A stretch of 5,307 nucleotides of DNA from an uncultured Catenibacterium sp. (GTDB taxonomy: Bacteria > Bacillota_I > Bacilli_A > Erysipelotrichales > Coprobacillaceae): NCBI GenBank assembly GCA_900764725.1, contig CAAFPB010000176.1, forward strand, positions 1 through 5,307. The letters are read 5' to 3'. Below are positions 1 through 5,307 of this stretch, piece after piece. The first letter of the stretch is position 1. Each line of letters opens with the position of its first letter. The notes under the pieces were generated by a model. It saw nothing but the letters and a program-made list of their open reading frames with translations. It had not been told where the DNA came from and made no database searches. The translations under genes were made by a program, and so were the position numbers.

Positions 1-68
1 GCTTTATACGCTTTTTTTAGGGTAAAGTTTGTTTTCTCTTTCAATTTTTATTCAGATTATCACCTTTT

Positions 69-90
69 AAAAAGGAACCGAAGTTCCTTT
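69..90 (-). terminator. Rho-independent terminator after rseP, with UUCG tetraloop
   Basis: On the minus strand AAAGGAAC (90-83) pairs perfectly with GTTCCTTT (78-71) around the loop TTCG (82-79), closed by a C-G pair; this is the very stable cUUCGg tetraloop. The T-run TTTTT (73-69) forms the tail, partly within the stem. The first two bases of the stem are the last two bases of the rseP stop codon TAA. It ends the uppS-cdsA-dxr-rseP unit. On the plus strand the same hairpin is followed by TTTATTT, so weak bidirectional action is possible. Confidence 0.85.
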
Positions 91-1180
91 ATTTAAATAA
101 TCGCAGTATATCTTGATAAGTAACTGCAATCATGAGACCAAATACAAGTGCAAGTCCAAGAACCTGCAATGCATATTTCACTTTTACAGGTACTTCTCTA
201 TGGATAATACCTTCAATTAAAGAAAGAATAGCCTGATAGCCATCTAACCCCGGAATAGGTAATAAGTTAAAGATTCCAATATTCACTGATAACATAGCCA
301 CTAAATAAAGAAGCGTTGTCACAGAACCAGATTCTCTTACCTGTGAAGTTACTTTATAAATTCCCACTGGTCCTGACATCTGCTTAATAGTAGATGCAAA
401 ATTCACAATAAGTTGTCCTAATGCATTAAAGATTGCAGTGGACATCTCACATAATTCTCTAAATGTATAGCTAAATGCTTCAGTTACGCTCATTCTTCGA
501 GTCACCTGCATAAAGCCAAGAACATAACGTCCCTGTTCTTCATTATATGGACTCACTGTTTTGATAACGATACTATCTTTACCTCGTCTCACAGTAATAT
601 CTAGTGTCGCATTTTTAGAATTAACCTTTAAGGCTTTCTTAGTCATATCACTATGAAGATCTTCATAGCTTGCAACTGCATAAGATACACCTGTCTGCTT
701 ACATTCAATATTAGTGATAATATCACCTTTTTTGAATCCATATTTTGTCGCAGAACCATTTTCTACAAGTGTCCCTACTTCACAACGATTGACATTCACC
801 TGACCACCCATGAGGTTTGCAGATAACATAATAACAAGTGCAAGCATGAAGTTCATAAACACACCTGCAAGCATAATAATGATCTTTTGGTATGTCTTTT
901 TACCCTTTAAAGTACGTTCTACTGGAACATCCTTAAATTCTTCATTATCTTCCTGATCTGCTTCACCTGCCATAGAGACAAAGCCTCCTATTGGTAAAGC
1001 ACGAATCTGGAATTCTGTTTCTTTTCCTTTTTTACCATAAATCTTAGGACCCATACCAATACTAAAGGCGCCGCAATAAACCTTGAAGAACTTAGCAGCT
1101 ACAAAGTGCCCTAATTCATGTATGACTATAATTCCTGTAAGAATAAGCAGGAATACGAGTATATTCAATAAAGTCTGCAT
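89..1180 (-). CDS. rseP: RseP/RasP-type site-2 intramembrane zinc metalloprotease
   Basis: This M50 membrane protease cuts single-pass membrane proteins within the bilayer. In relatives (B. subtilis RasP, enterococcal Eep, E. coli RseP) substrates include anti-sigma factors, FtsL and signal-peptide remnants; the substrate here is unknown. The 363-residue protein has the zinc motif HELGH at 21-25 in the first membrane segment (about 5-25) and the loop GGFVSMAGE (65-73). A second segment lies near 100-122, one PDZ domain at about 127-205 (GTLVENGS, GFKKGDIITNIE), a third segment at 287-308 ending in NLLPIPGLDG with zinc ligand D313, and a fourth at 335-353. One PDZ domain fits Gram-positive members; E. 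coli has two. The residues after LDG are YQ, where GGR, GSR or GGH is usual. It starts 1 nt after the dxr stop (TAAGATG) with only a weak Shine-Dalgarno sequence, so it probably depends on ribosomes finishing dxr. It is the last gene of its unit. Confidence 0.95.
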   Translation of the reverse strand: MQTLLNILVFLLILTGIIVIHELGHFVAAKFFKVYCGAFSIGMGPKIYGKKGKETEFQIRALPIGGFVSMAGEADQEDNEEFKDVPVERTLKGKKTYQKIIIMLAGVFMNFMLALVIMLSANLMGGQVNVNRCEVGTLVENGSATKYGFKKGDIITNIECKQTGVSYAVASYEDLHSDMTKKALKVNSKNATLDITVRRGKDSIVIKTVSPYNEEQGRYVLGFMQVTRRMSVTEAFSYTFRELCEMSTAIFNALGQLIVNFASTIKQMSGPVGIYKVTSQVRESGSVTTLLYLVAMLSVNIGIFNLLPIPGLDGYQAILSLIEGIIHREVPVKVKYALQVLGLALVFGLMIAVTYQDILRLFK

Positions 1181-1181
1181 C

Positions 1182-2330
1182 TTATAAACCTACTCTCTTT
1201 CTTACAAAAGCTCTTGCATCACTATCTATCTTGATTAATTCATCAAGAGATGGATTTTCTACAACAGTATGTGCATTCATGGCTTCTTCAATTAAATCAA
1301 CAATTTCTAGGAATTTAATCTTACCATCACGGAATAATTGATTGGCTTCTTCATTTGCACCATTGAAGACACAAGGCATACTGCCCCCTATTCTTCCTGC
1401 ACGGTAAGCAAGAGTTAACGCTTTAAATCTTTCTGTATCAGGCTTATAGAAATGAAGTGTTCCAATGTCTGATAAAGAAAGTCTTTTACTATTAATAAGT
1501 GGAATTCTATGAGGATATGTCAAAGCGTATTGGATAGGTAAACGCATATCAGGAGTACCTAGCTGCCCAATTACTGCAGTATCTGTACATTCAATCATAG
1601 AATGAACCACACTTTCAGGATGAATTAATACTTCAATATCATCATAATCTACATCAAAAAGCCATTTAGCTTCCATAACCTCTAAACCTTTATTTACTAA
1701 AGTGGCACTATCAATAGTAATCTTAGCACCCATACTCCAATTAGGATGATTTAAAGCCTGTTCAATAGTAGCATCCTTTAATTCTTCCAATGATTTATCA
1801 CGGAAACTTCCACCACTACATGTTAAAAGGATTTTAGAAATTTCTCTTGGATATTCTCCATGCATTGACTGGAAGATAGCACTATGTTCACTATCTACAG
1901 GAAGCAAAGAAATACCATATTCTTTTGCGAGAGGAATAATAATATGTCCTGCCACTACAAGAGTTTCTTTATTGGCAAGCGCAATATCCTTACCTGCTTT
2001 AATTGCCTCAATAGTAGGTAATAATCCTGCAAATCCTACAATCGCATTAAGAACTATTTCAGTTTCTTCTAAAGTACTAATTTGAATAAGTCCTTCCTGG
2101 CCAAGGTAGAAATGGCGATCTGGATATTTTTCACTTAAATAATCATAATCCTTCTGTTCTAATACACAAATATGGGGAACAGGAAGCTGATTCATGATTT
2201 CTTCTAATTTCTTGATATTATGTCCTGCTGACATCGCAACAATTTCAAATTCATCAGGATGTCCAAGCACAACATCAATTGTCTGTGTTCCAATGGAACC
2301 AGTTACACCAAGTACTGTAATTTTTTTCAT
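1182..2330 (-). CDS. dxr: 1-deoxy-D-xylulose 5-phosphate reductoisomerase
   Basis: Dxr rearranges and reduces DXP to 2-C-methyl-D-erythritol 4-phosphate with NADPH, the committed step of the MEP isoprenoid pathway and the target of fosmidomycin. The 382-residue cytoplasmic enzyme begins with the Rossmann motif GVTGSIGTQT (8-17). ALANKETLV lies at 117-125. VDSEHSA at 145-151 supplies metal ligands D146 and E148. CSGGSFR follows at 171-177, then the flexible-loop HPNWSMG (195-201) with H195 and W198, and LVNKGLEVMEAKWLF (211-225) with N213, K214 and the third metal ligand E217. HPESVVHSM (237-245) and MPCVFNGANEEAN (318-330) complete the core. All known catalytic residues are present. A very strong AAGGAGG (2343-2337) sits 6 nt before the ATG in the 15-nt gap after cdsA. 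Its presence implies MEP-derived isoprenoids, and its place beside uppS couples IPP supply with its main use. Confidence 0.98.
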   Translation of the reverse strand: MKKITVLGVTGSIGTQTIDVVLGHPDEFEIVAMSAGHNIKKLEEIMNQLPVPHICVLEQKDYDYLSEKYPDRHFYLGQEGLIQISTLEETEIVLNAIVGFAGLLPTIEAIKAGKDIALANKETLVVAGHIIIPLAKEYGISLLPVDSEHSAIFQSMHGEYPREISKILLTCSGGSFRDKSLEELKDATIEQALNHPNWSMGAKITIDSATLVNKGLEVMEAKWLFDVDYDDIEVLIHPESVVHSMIECTDTAVIGQLGTPDMRLPIQYALTYPHRIPLINSKRLSLSDIGTLHFYKPDTERFKALTLAYRAGRIGGSMPCVFNGANEEANQLFRDGKIKFLEIVDLIEEAMNAHTVVENPSLDELIKIDSDARAFVRKRVGL

Positions 2331-2345
2331 AGATTGCCTCCTTCA

Positions 2346-3119
2346 TTAGAGTAATGTAAGTAAGAATCCTAAGATCATAGAATTAAAGATGATCGAATCA
2401 AAACGATCCAATACACCACCATGACCAGGGAAAATCTGAGAATAGTCCTTTACTTCAAAAGTTCTCTTAATAGAACTAAATGTTAAATCACCAATCTGAC
2501 CTGTTGTTGCAAGCACAAAGCTCATTAAGGCAAGATGAGGTAGTGCATAAGGAATCTGAACAAAATAAGCATAAGCTAAACCTAATAAACCACCACATAC
2601 AATACCACCAATAGAGCCTTCAATTGTCTTTTTAGGTGAAAGACGTGGATTAAGCTTATGTTTACCAATAGCACGTCCAACAAAATAAGCAAATGTATCT
2701 GCCCCTAAAGTCGCAAGTGCTAAGAAGATTACATATCTAATATCTAAAGCTGTTCTAAAATAATAAACAGCATGAAGACCTAAAGCTACTAAAGTTGCAC
2801 TTGTAAAGTAATATGAAATTCTCAAGAAAGGCATACCCGCATCAAAGATCCCACAAGTTAATAATACGACCATGTAGATTACAATAAACATATTAGATAC
2901 AAGTAATCCTTTTGAAAAGAATAATGAACCTAGAATATAAACACCTAATACACCATATAAATAAAAATGTGGCTTAGGTTCTTTCGTAATAGAAAGTAAT
3001 TCATATGTAGCCATAACCCCAATAAAAGCCATAAGGATCTTAAAAGGAATACCACTTACAATAACACATGGTAGAAATAAAGCTACTAATACAATCGCTG
3101 TTATGATTCTTTGTTTCAT
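2346..3119 (-). CDS. cdsA: Phosphatidate cytidylyltransferase (CDP-diglyceride synthase)
   Basis: This integral membrane enzyme joins CTP and phosphatidic acid to give CDP-diacylglycerol, the precursor of phosphatidylglycerol, cardiolipin and related lipids. The 257-residue protein is almost entirely hydrophobic, with about eight membrane segments (roughly residues 5-38 as one or two, then 54-69, 73-92, 103-121, 128-147, 168-187, 192-210 and 242-257). Conserved features are DTFAYFVGR (141-149), LSPKKTIEG (160-168), GQIGD (207-211) and the family signature at 215-241. Within that signature SSIKR, KD, PGHGG and LDRFD carry the acidic residues D224, D238 and D241 expected to bind metal and substrate. 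The start overlaps the uppS stop by 4 nt, with GGAG 7 nt upstream, so translation is probably coupled. Length is typical for Bacillota CdsA, and no signature residue is missing. Confidence 0.96.
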   Translation of the reverse strand: MKQRIITAIVLVALFLPCVIVSGIPFKILMAFIGVMATYELLSITKEPKPHFYLYGVLGVYILGSLFFSKGLLVSNMFIVIYMVVLLTCGIFDAGMPFLRISYYFTSATLVALGLHAVYYFRTALDIRYVIFLALATLGADTFAYFVGRAIGKHKLNPRLSPKKTIEGSIGGIVCGGLLGLAYAYFVQIPYALPHLALMSFVLATTGQIGDLTFSSIKRTFEVKDYSQIFPGHGGVLDRFDSIIFNSMILGFLLTLL

Positions 3120-3859
3120 TTCTTCACTCCTCCATAACGACGATCTCTATTCTGATATTTCCAGATACATTCATGTAATTTTTCTGCATTAAAATCTGGC
3201 CAATATGCTTCATCAAAAATAAATTCAGCATAACTTAACTGCCATAACAAGAAATTAGATAAACGACATTCACCACTTGATCGAATCATTAAATCAACAG
3301 GTGGTAATTCTTTAGTCATTAAATGAGACTCAAAATAACCTTCTGTAATATTATCTAAATCAATCTTACCTTCTTTATATTCTTCACAGATTGCTTTAGT
3401 GGCTTCAACGATTTCATCACGTCCACCATAGATAAATGCAAAGACAAGCTTTAATCCAGTATTATCTTTAGTTTTAGTTATAGCATCATTAATTATATCT
3501 TGAGTTTCCTGTGGTGCAAGTTCTAAATGTCCAATTGTCATAATACGAACATTATTATCCATTAATTCCTGGAAATATAAAGAGAAGAACTCTTTAGGTA
3601 ACTTAAAGATATATTCCACTTCACTTTGTTCTCTTTTAAAGTTTTCAGTAGAAAATGCATAAACTGTCATTGCTTTTACACCTAAGTTATTGGCTTCTAA
3701 AGCAAGATTTCTGATTGTTTTAGTTCCTTCATGATGACCATATGTTCGAGGCATTTTTCTTTTCTTTGCCCATCTTCCATTTCCATCCATGATAAATGCG
3801 ATATGAGCTGGGATACGGTTCATATCTAATGTATATTTTTCTTTTCTTTTAAAAAGCAT
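3116..3859 (-). CDS. uppS: Undecaprenyl diphosphate synthase (cis-prenyltransferase)
   Basis: The enzyme adds eight IPP units in cis to farnesyl diphosphate to make the C55 lipid carrier for peptidoglycan and other wall polymers. It works at the inner face of the membrane but is not itself a membrane-spanning protein. From the ATG at 3859 it has 247 residues. The catalytic motif IMDGNGRWAK contains D25, near the E. coli D26 number. HHEG follows at 42-45, AFSTEN at 68-73, YGGR at 144-147, the IPP-binding MIRSSGECRLSNF at 191-203 with R193, R199 and S201, then E212 and a C-terminal RDRRYGG. Three normally well-conserved positions differ: ENW is ENF (F74), IGD is IGH (H111) and NYGGR is IYGGR (I143). 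The core catalytic residues remain, so it is probably active. It is the first gene of its unit, and its TGA overlaps the cdsA ATG in an ATGA arrangement. Confidence 0.95.
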   Translation of the reverse strand: MLFKRKEKYTLDMNRIPAHIAFIMDGNGRWAKKRKMPRTYGHHEGTKTIRNLALEANNLGVKAMTVYAFSTENFKREQSEVEYIFKLPKEFFSLYFQELMDNNVRIMTIGHLELAPQETQDIINDAITKTKDNTGLKLVFAFIYGGRDEIVEATKAICEEYKEGKIDLDNITEGYFESHLMTKELPPVDLMIRSSGECRLSNFLLWQLSYAEFIFDEAYWPDFNAEKLHECIWKYQNRDRRYGGVKK

Positions 3860-3864
3860 AATAA

Positions 3865-3871
3865 TCACCTC
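3865..3871 (-). promoter_or_regulatory. uppS ribosome binding site, deciding the start codon
   Basis: GAGGTGA (3871-3865) lies 5 nt upstream of the ATG at 3859 and complements the 3' end of 16S rRNA well. An in-frame GTG at 3868 would lengthen the protein by three residues, but that GTG is part of this Shine-Dalgarno sequence and has no suitable site of its own upstream on the predicted transcript. The ATG at 3859 is therefore the better start. Confidence 0.85.
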
Positions 3872-3880
3872 ATAAACCGT

Positions 3881-3908
3881 ATTATAGCATAGTGCACTCC
3901 ATTTTCAA
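3881..3908 (-). promoter_or_regulatory. Extended -10 promoter for uppS-cdsA-dxr-rseP
   Basis: On the minus strand, TTGAAA (3908-3903) serves as the -35 element, followed by a 16-bp spacer and a perfect TATAAT (3886-3881) preceded by TGC, an extended -10 element. It sits only a few bases past the T-run of the frr terminator, so a terminated unit is followed directly by a new start. The predicted transcription start, near 3874-3873, is only about 14 nt from the uppS ATG. The spacer holds the perfect 8-bp palindrome AGTGCACT (3898-3891). Confidence 0.8.
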
Positions 3909-3914
3909 ACAGAC

Positions 3915-3942
3915 AAAAAAAGGAGGACATAATAATCCTCCC
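3915..3942 (-). terminator. Rho-independent terminator after frr
   Basis: On the minus strand, GGAGGA (3941-3936) pairs with TCCTCC (3927-3922) across an 8-nt loop TTATTATG. A flanking G-U pair can extend the stem to seven pairs, and a run of seven T follows directly (3921-3915). This is a classical intrinsic terminator facing leftward; no T-run supports termination in the other direction. It lies 10 nt past the frr stop and should close the pyrH-frr unit, with partial read-through possible because the stem is short. The hairpin contains a Shine-Dalgarno-like sequence and an ATG. Confidence 0.85.
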
Positions 3943-3952
3943 ATAAACGACA

Positions 3953-4498
3953 TTAAACTGTCATTAAATCCTTTTCTTTTTCCTTAGCAATCTGGTCAAT
4001 CTTCTTAACAAATTCATTTGTTAAATCCTGAACATCTTCCTTACCTGCTTTTACTTCATCTTCAGTTTCGCCAGTCTTTTCAACATCAGTATTCGCATTT
4101 CTTCTGATATTTCTTAAAGCAACTTTAGCTTCTTCAGCAAGCTTATTTACCTGCTTAACCATTTCTCTTCTTCTTTCTTCAGTTAGAGGTGGAATCACAA
4201 TACGGATGACTGTTCCATCATTCTGTGGAGTTAATCCTAAATCAGCCTGATAAATACCATGTTCAATATCCTTCATAGAATTCTTATCATAAGGCTTGAT
4301 TACTAACTGACGACCTTCTACAACTGAAATACCAGCTACCTGATTAAGTGGAGTTGGTGAACCATAATATTCAACCATAACTCTATCAAGCATGCTTGGA
4401 TTAGCACGTCCAGTTCTAATATTAACTAATTCGTTAGAGAAAGCATCAACTGATTTCTCCATCTTTTCTTTTGCTTCTTCAAGTACTAATTCTACCAT
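3953..4498 (-). CDS. frr: Ribosome recycling factor (RRF)
   Basis: RRF works with EF-G to split the post-termination ribosome so that subunits can be reused. The 181-residue protein aligns end to end with the family. The N-terminal helix carries EKMEKSVDAF, followed by IRTGRANPSMLDRV (27-40), VEYYGSPTPLNQ (42-53), PYDKNSMKDIE (69-79), DLGLTPQNDGTVIRI (86-100), LTEERRREMVK (105-115) and RNIRRNAN (129-136). Conserved arginines fall at R110, R129 and R132, the same numbers as in the E. coli protein. It ends with the usual KEKEKDLM-type helix. Compared from memory with the 185-residue Bacillus protein, about four residues are missing just after RNIRRNANTDVEK. The start is supported by GGGAG (4510-4506), which lies in the last codons of pyrH, 7 nt before the ATG; the 2-nt gap after the pyrH stop suggests translational coupling. 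A terminator hairpin begins 10 nt past its stop codon. Confidence 0.97.
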   Translation of the reverse strand: MVELVLEEAKEKMEKSVDAFSNELVNIRTGRANPSMLDRVMVEYYGSPTPLNQVAGISVVEGRQLVIKPYDKNSMKDIEHGIYQADLGLTPQNDGTVIRIVIPPLTEERRREMVKQVNKLAEEAKVALRNIRRNANTDVEKTGETEDEVKAGKEDVQDLTNEFVKKIDQIAKEKEKDLMTV

Positions 4499-4500
4499 TA

Positions 4501-5217
4501 TTATTCTCCCTTTGAAATAATTGTGCCAGCTACTTCCTGTTTACATGCTAACGCAATATTTCCTTCTTTCTGCATATTAAATACACTTAAATCAATGTTG
4601 TTGTCTTTACATAATGTAATAGCTGTCTGATCCATGATCTTTAAATCTTTATTAAGAACATCTAAATAAGTTAACTTATCAAACTTAACAGCATTTGGAT
4701 CTAACTTAGGGTCAGCTGAATAAACACCATCAACACCATTCTTAGCCATTAAGATTACATCTGCATGAATTTCAGCAGCTCTTAATGCAGCTGTAGTGTC
4801 AGTAGTAAAGTATGGACTACCTGTTCCAGCTGAGAATATAACAATACGACCTTTTTCAAGATGACGTACAGCTCTTCTTCTGATATATGGTTCAGCTACT
4901 TCTTTCATATCAATAGCAGTCATAACACGTGTTTCAAGACCAATTGATTCTAAAGCATTCTGTAAAGCAAGACCGTTCATAACAGTTGCAAGCATACCCA
5001 TGTAATCTGCACTTGCTCTTTCCATACCCATATCGGCACCAGTTTTACCTCTCCAGATATTACCGCCACCACATACAATCGCAATTTCAACACCAAGATC
5101 TTTTGCATCCTTGATCTGCTGTGCAATGTCTTTAACTACAATAGGATTAATACCAAAGCCCTGATCACCAGCCAAAGCTTCACCACTTATTTTTAATAAA
5201 ACTCTTTTATAATTCAT
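4501..5217 (-). CDS. pyrH: Uridylate kinase (UMP kinase)
   Basis: This cytoplasmic enzyme phosphorylates UMP to UDP with ATP, feeding UTP/CTP synthesis and, through UDP-sugars, cell-wall precursors. The 238-residue length is normal for bacterial PyrH, a hexameric member of the amino-acid-kinase fold unrelated to eukaryotic UMP/CMP kinases. Visible motifs are the phosphate-binding KISGEAL near residues 9-15, the glycine loop GGGNIWRG at 50-57, the segment [20 protein letters not shown] around 66-85, the UMP-binding [17 protein letters not shown] at 131-147, and [12 protein letters not shown] at 159-170 near the ATP site. The start is supported by AAGGAG at 5229-5224, six bases before the ATG. 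It is the first gene after a strong promoter and lies 2 nt upstream of frr. The family is usually activated by GTP and inhibited by UTP; that is family knowledge, not visible here. All seven Gln codons are CAG. Nothing appears broken. Confidence 0.97.
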   Translation of the reverse strand: MNYKRVLLKISGEALAGDQGFGINPIVVKDIAQQIKDAKDLGVEIAIVCGGGNIWRGKTGADMGMERASADYMGMLATVMNGLALQNALESIGLETRVMTAIDMKEVAEPYIRRRAVRHLEKGRIVIFSAGTGSPYFTTDTTAALRAAEIHADVILMAKNGVDGVYSADPKLDPNAVKFDKLTYLDVLNKDLKIMDQTAITLCKDNNIDLSVFNMQKEGNIALACKQEVAGTIISKGE

Positions 5218-5248
5218 ATGGATCTCCTTCTGTAAAATCTACAAATTA

Positions 5249-5277
5249 ATTATAAATAGAAATAAGTTTATAGTCAA
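5249..5277 (-). promoter_or_regulatory. Sigma-A-type promoter for pyrH-frr
   Basis: Read on the minus strand, a -35 element TTGACT (5277-5272; five of six consensus bases) is followed by a 17-bp spacer and a perfect -10 element TATAAT (5254-5249). Transcription would start near 5242, giving a leader of about 25 nt ahead of the pyrH ATG at 5217. The spacing and match are what established housekeeping-sigma promoters show. In many Bacillota pyrH is cotranscribed with rpsB and tsf; this promoter suggests that pyrH-frr can be expressed independently here. Whether tsf lies further right cannot be seen. Confidence 0.85.
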
Positions 5278-5307
5278 TAAAGAACTGATGACACAAAACT
5301 TACTCTA

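Noticed and set aside
1..44. Minus-strand TTG at 44 opening a frame to the left window edge, a possible next gene in the series.
   Set aside because: The only Shine-Dalgarno-like sequence (AGGTGA, 65-60) is 15 nt away, too far. The 14 visible codons do not resemble the start of ProS or PolC.
1..96. Plus-strand frame open from the window edge to a TAA at 94-96, possibly the tail of a convergent gene.
   Set aside because: Its composition is very rich in Phe and Tyr with no recognisable motif, as expected for the reverse of an AT-rich intergenic stretch, and it runs through the rseP terminator hairpin. About 31 codons are too few to judge.
2320..2330. Run of seven A at codons 2-4 of dxr (minus strand) as a slippage or phase-variation site.
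   Set aside because: Short A-runs after ATG are common in AT-rich Bacillota genes with Lys-Lys starts, and seven bases is short for phase variation. The frame is intact and no alternative product makes sense.
5218..5248. Riboswitch or attenuator in the pyrH leader.
   Set aside because: The predicted leader is only about 25 nt and has no hairpin; there is no room for such an element.
5263..5302. Inverted repeat TAAGTTT / AAACTTA (5302-5296 and 5269-5263) around the pyrH -35 element, as an operator or hairpin.
   Set aside because: Only seven AT-rich base pairs separated by 26 bases; easily chance in this composition, and it lies upstream of the predicted transcription start, so it cannot act as an RNA leader structure.
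5278..5307. GAG TAA at the right edge on the minus strand as the stop codon of an upstream gene such as tsf.
   Set aside because: Only one sense codon is visible; it cannot be distinguished from random sequence.

Overview
This is a compact, AT-rich housekeeping segment. All six genes lie on the minus strand, so transcription runs from the right end of the window to the left. The gene set and order (pyrH, frr, uppS, cdsA, dxr, rseP) are typical of Bacillota. Strong AAGGAG-type ribosome binding sites, sigma-A-like promoters and a single-PDZ RseP agree with that. Within Bacillota, the protein style resembles Erysipelotrichia-like lineages, but this is only an impression without a database search.

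Right part (5307 to 3953): a near-consensus promoter (TTGACT, 17-bp spacer, TATAAT) lies just upstream of pyrH, which is followed 2 nt later by frr. pyrH makes UDP for nucleotide and cell-wall precursors, and frr recycles ribosomes after termination. A rho-independent terminator follows the frr stop codon, and within a few bases of it lies a second promoter with an extended -10 element. The chain pyrH-frr-uppS-cdsA-dxr-rseP is therefore probably two transcription units, with some read-through possible.

Left part (3908 to 69): the second unit holds uppS, cdsA, dxr and rseP, packed with a 4-nt overlap, a 15-nt gap and a 1-nt gap. It is an envelope-lipid unit. Dxr commits carbon to the MEP isoprenoid pathway. 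UppS turns IPP and FPP into undecaprenyl diphosphate, the lipid carrier for peptidoglycan. CdsA makes CDP-diacylglycerol for phospholipids. RseP is an intramembrane protease that cleaves membrane-anchored regulators or signal-peptide remnants. The unit ends at a terminator with a UUCG tetraloop whose stem includes bases of the rseP stop codon. proS and polC, which follow rasP in Bacillus, are not visible in the 68 bases left of this terminator.

The window is mostly ordinary. The main correction to a simple ORF reading is the uppS start: the GTG at 3868 lies inside the Shine-Dalgarno sequence, and the ATG at 3859 is the likely start. The most interesting spot is the frr-uppS junction, where a terminator, a Shine-Dalgarno/ATG pair hidden in its hairpin, a 21-codon reading frame and the uppS promoter all overlap just behind the gene for ribosome recycling factor. 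I found no RNA genes, mobile elements, CRISPR arrays or defence genes.
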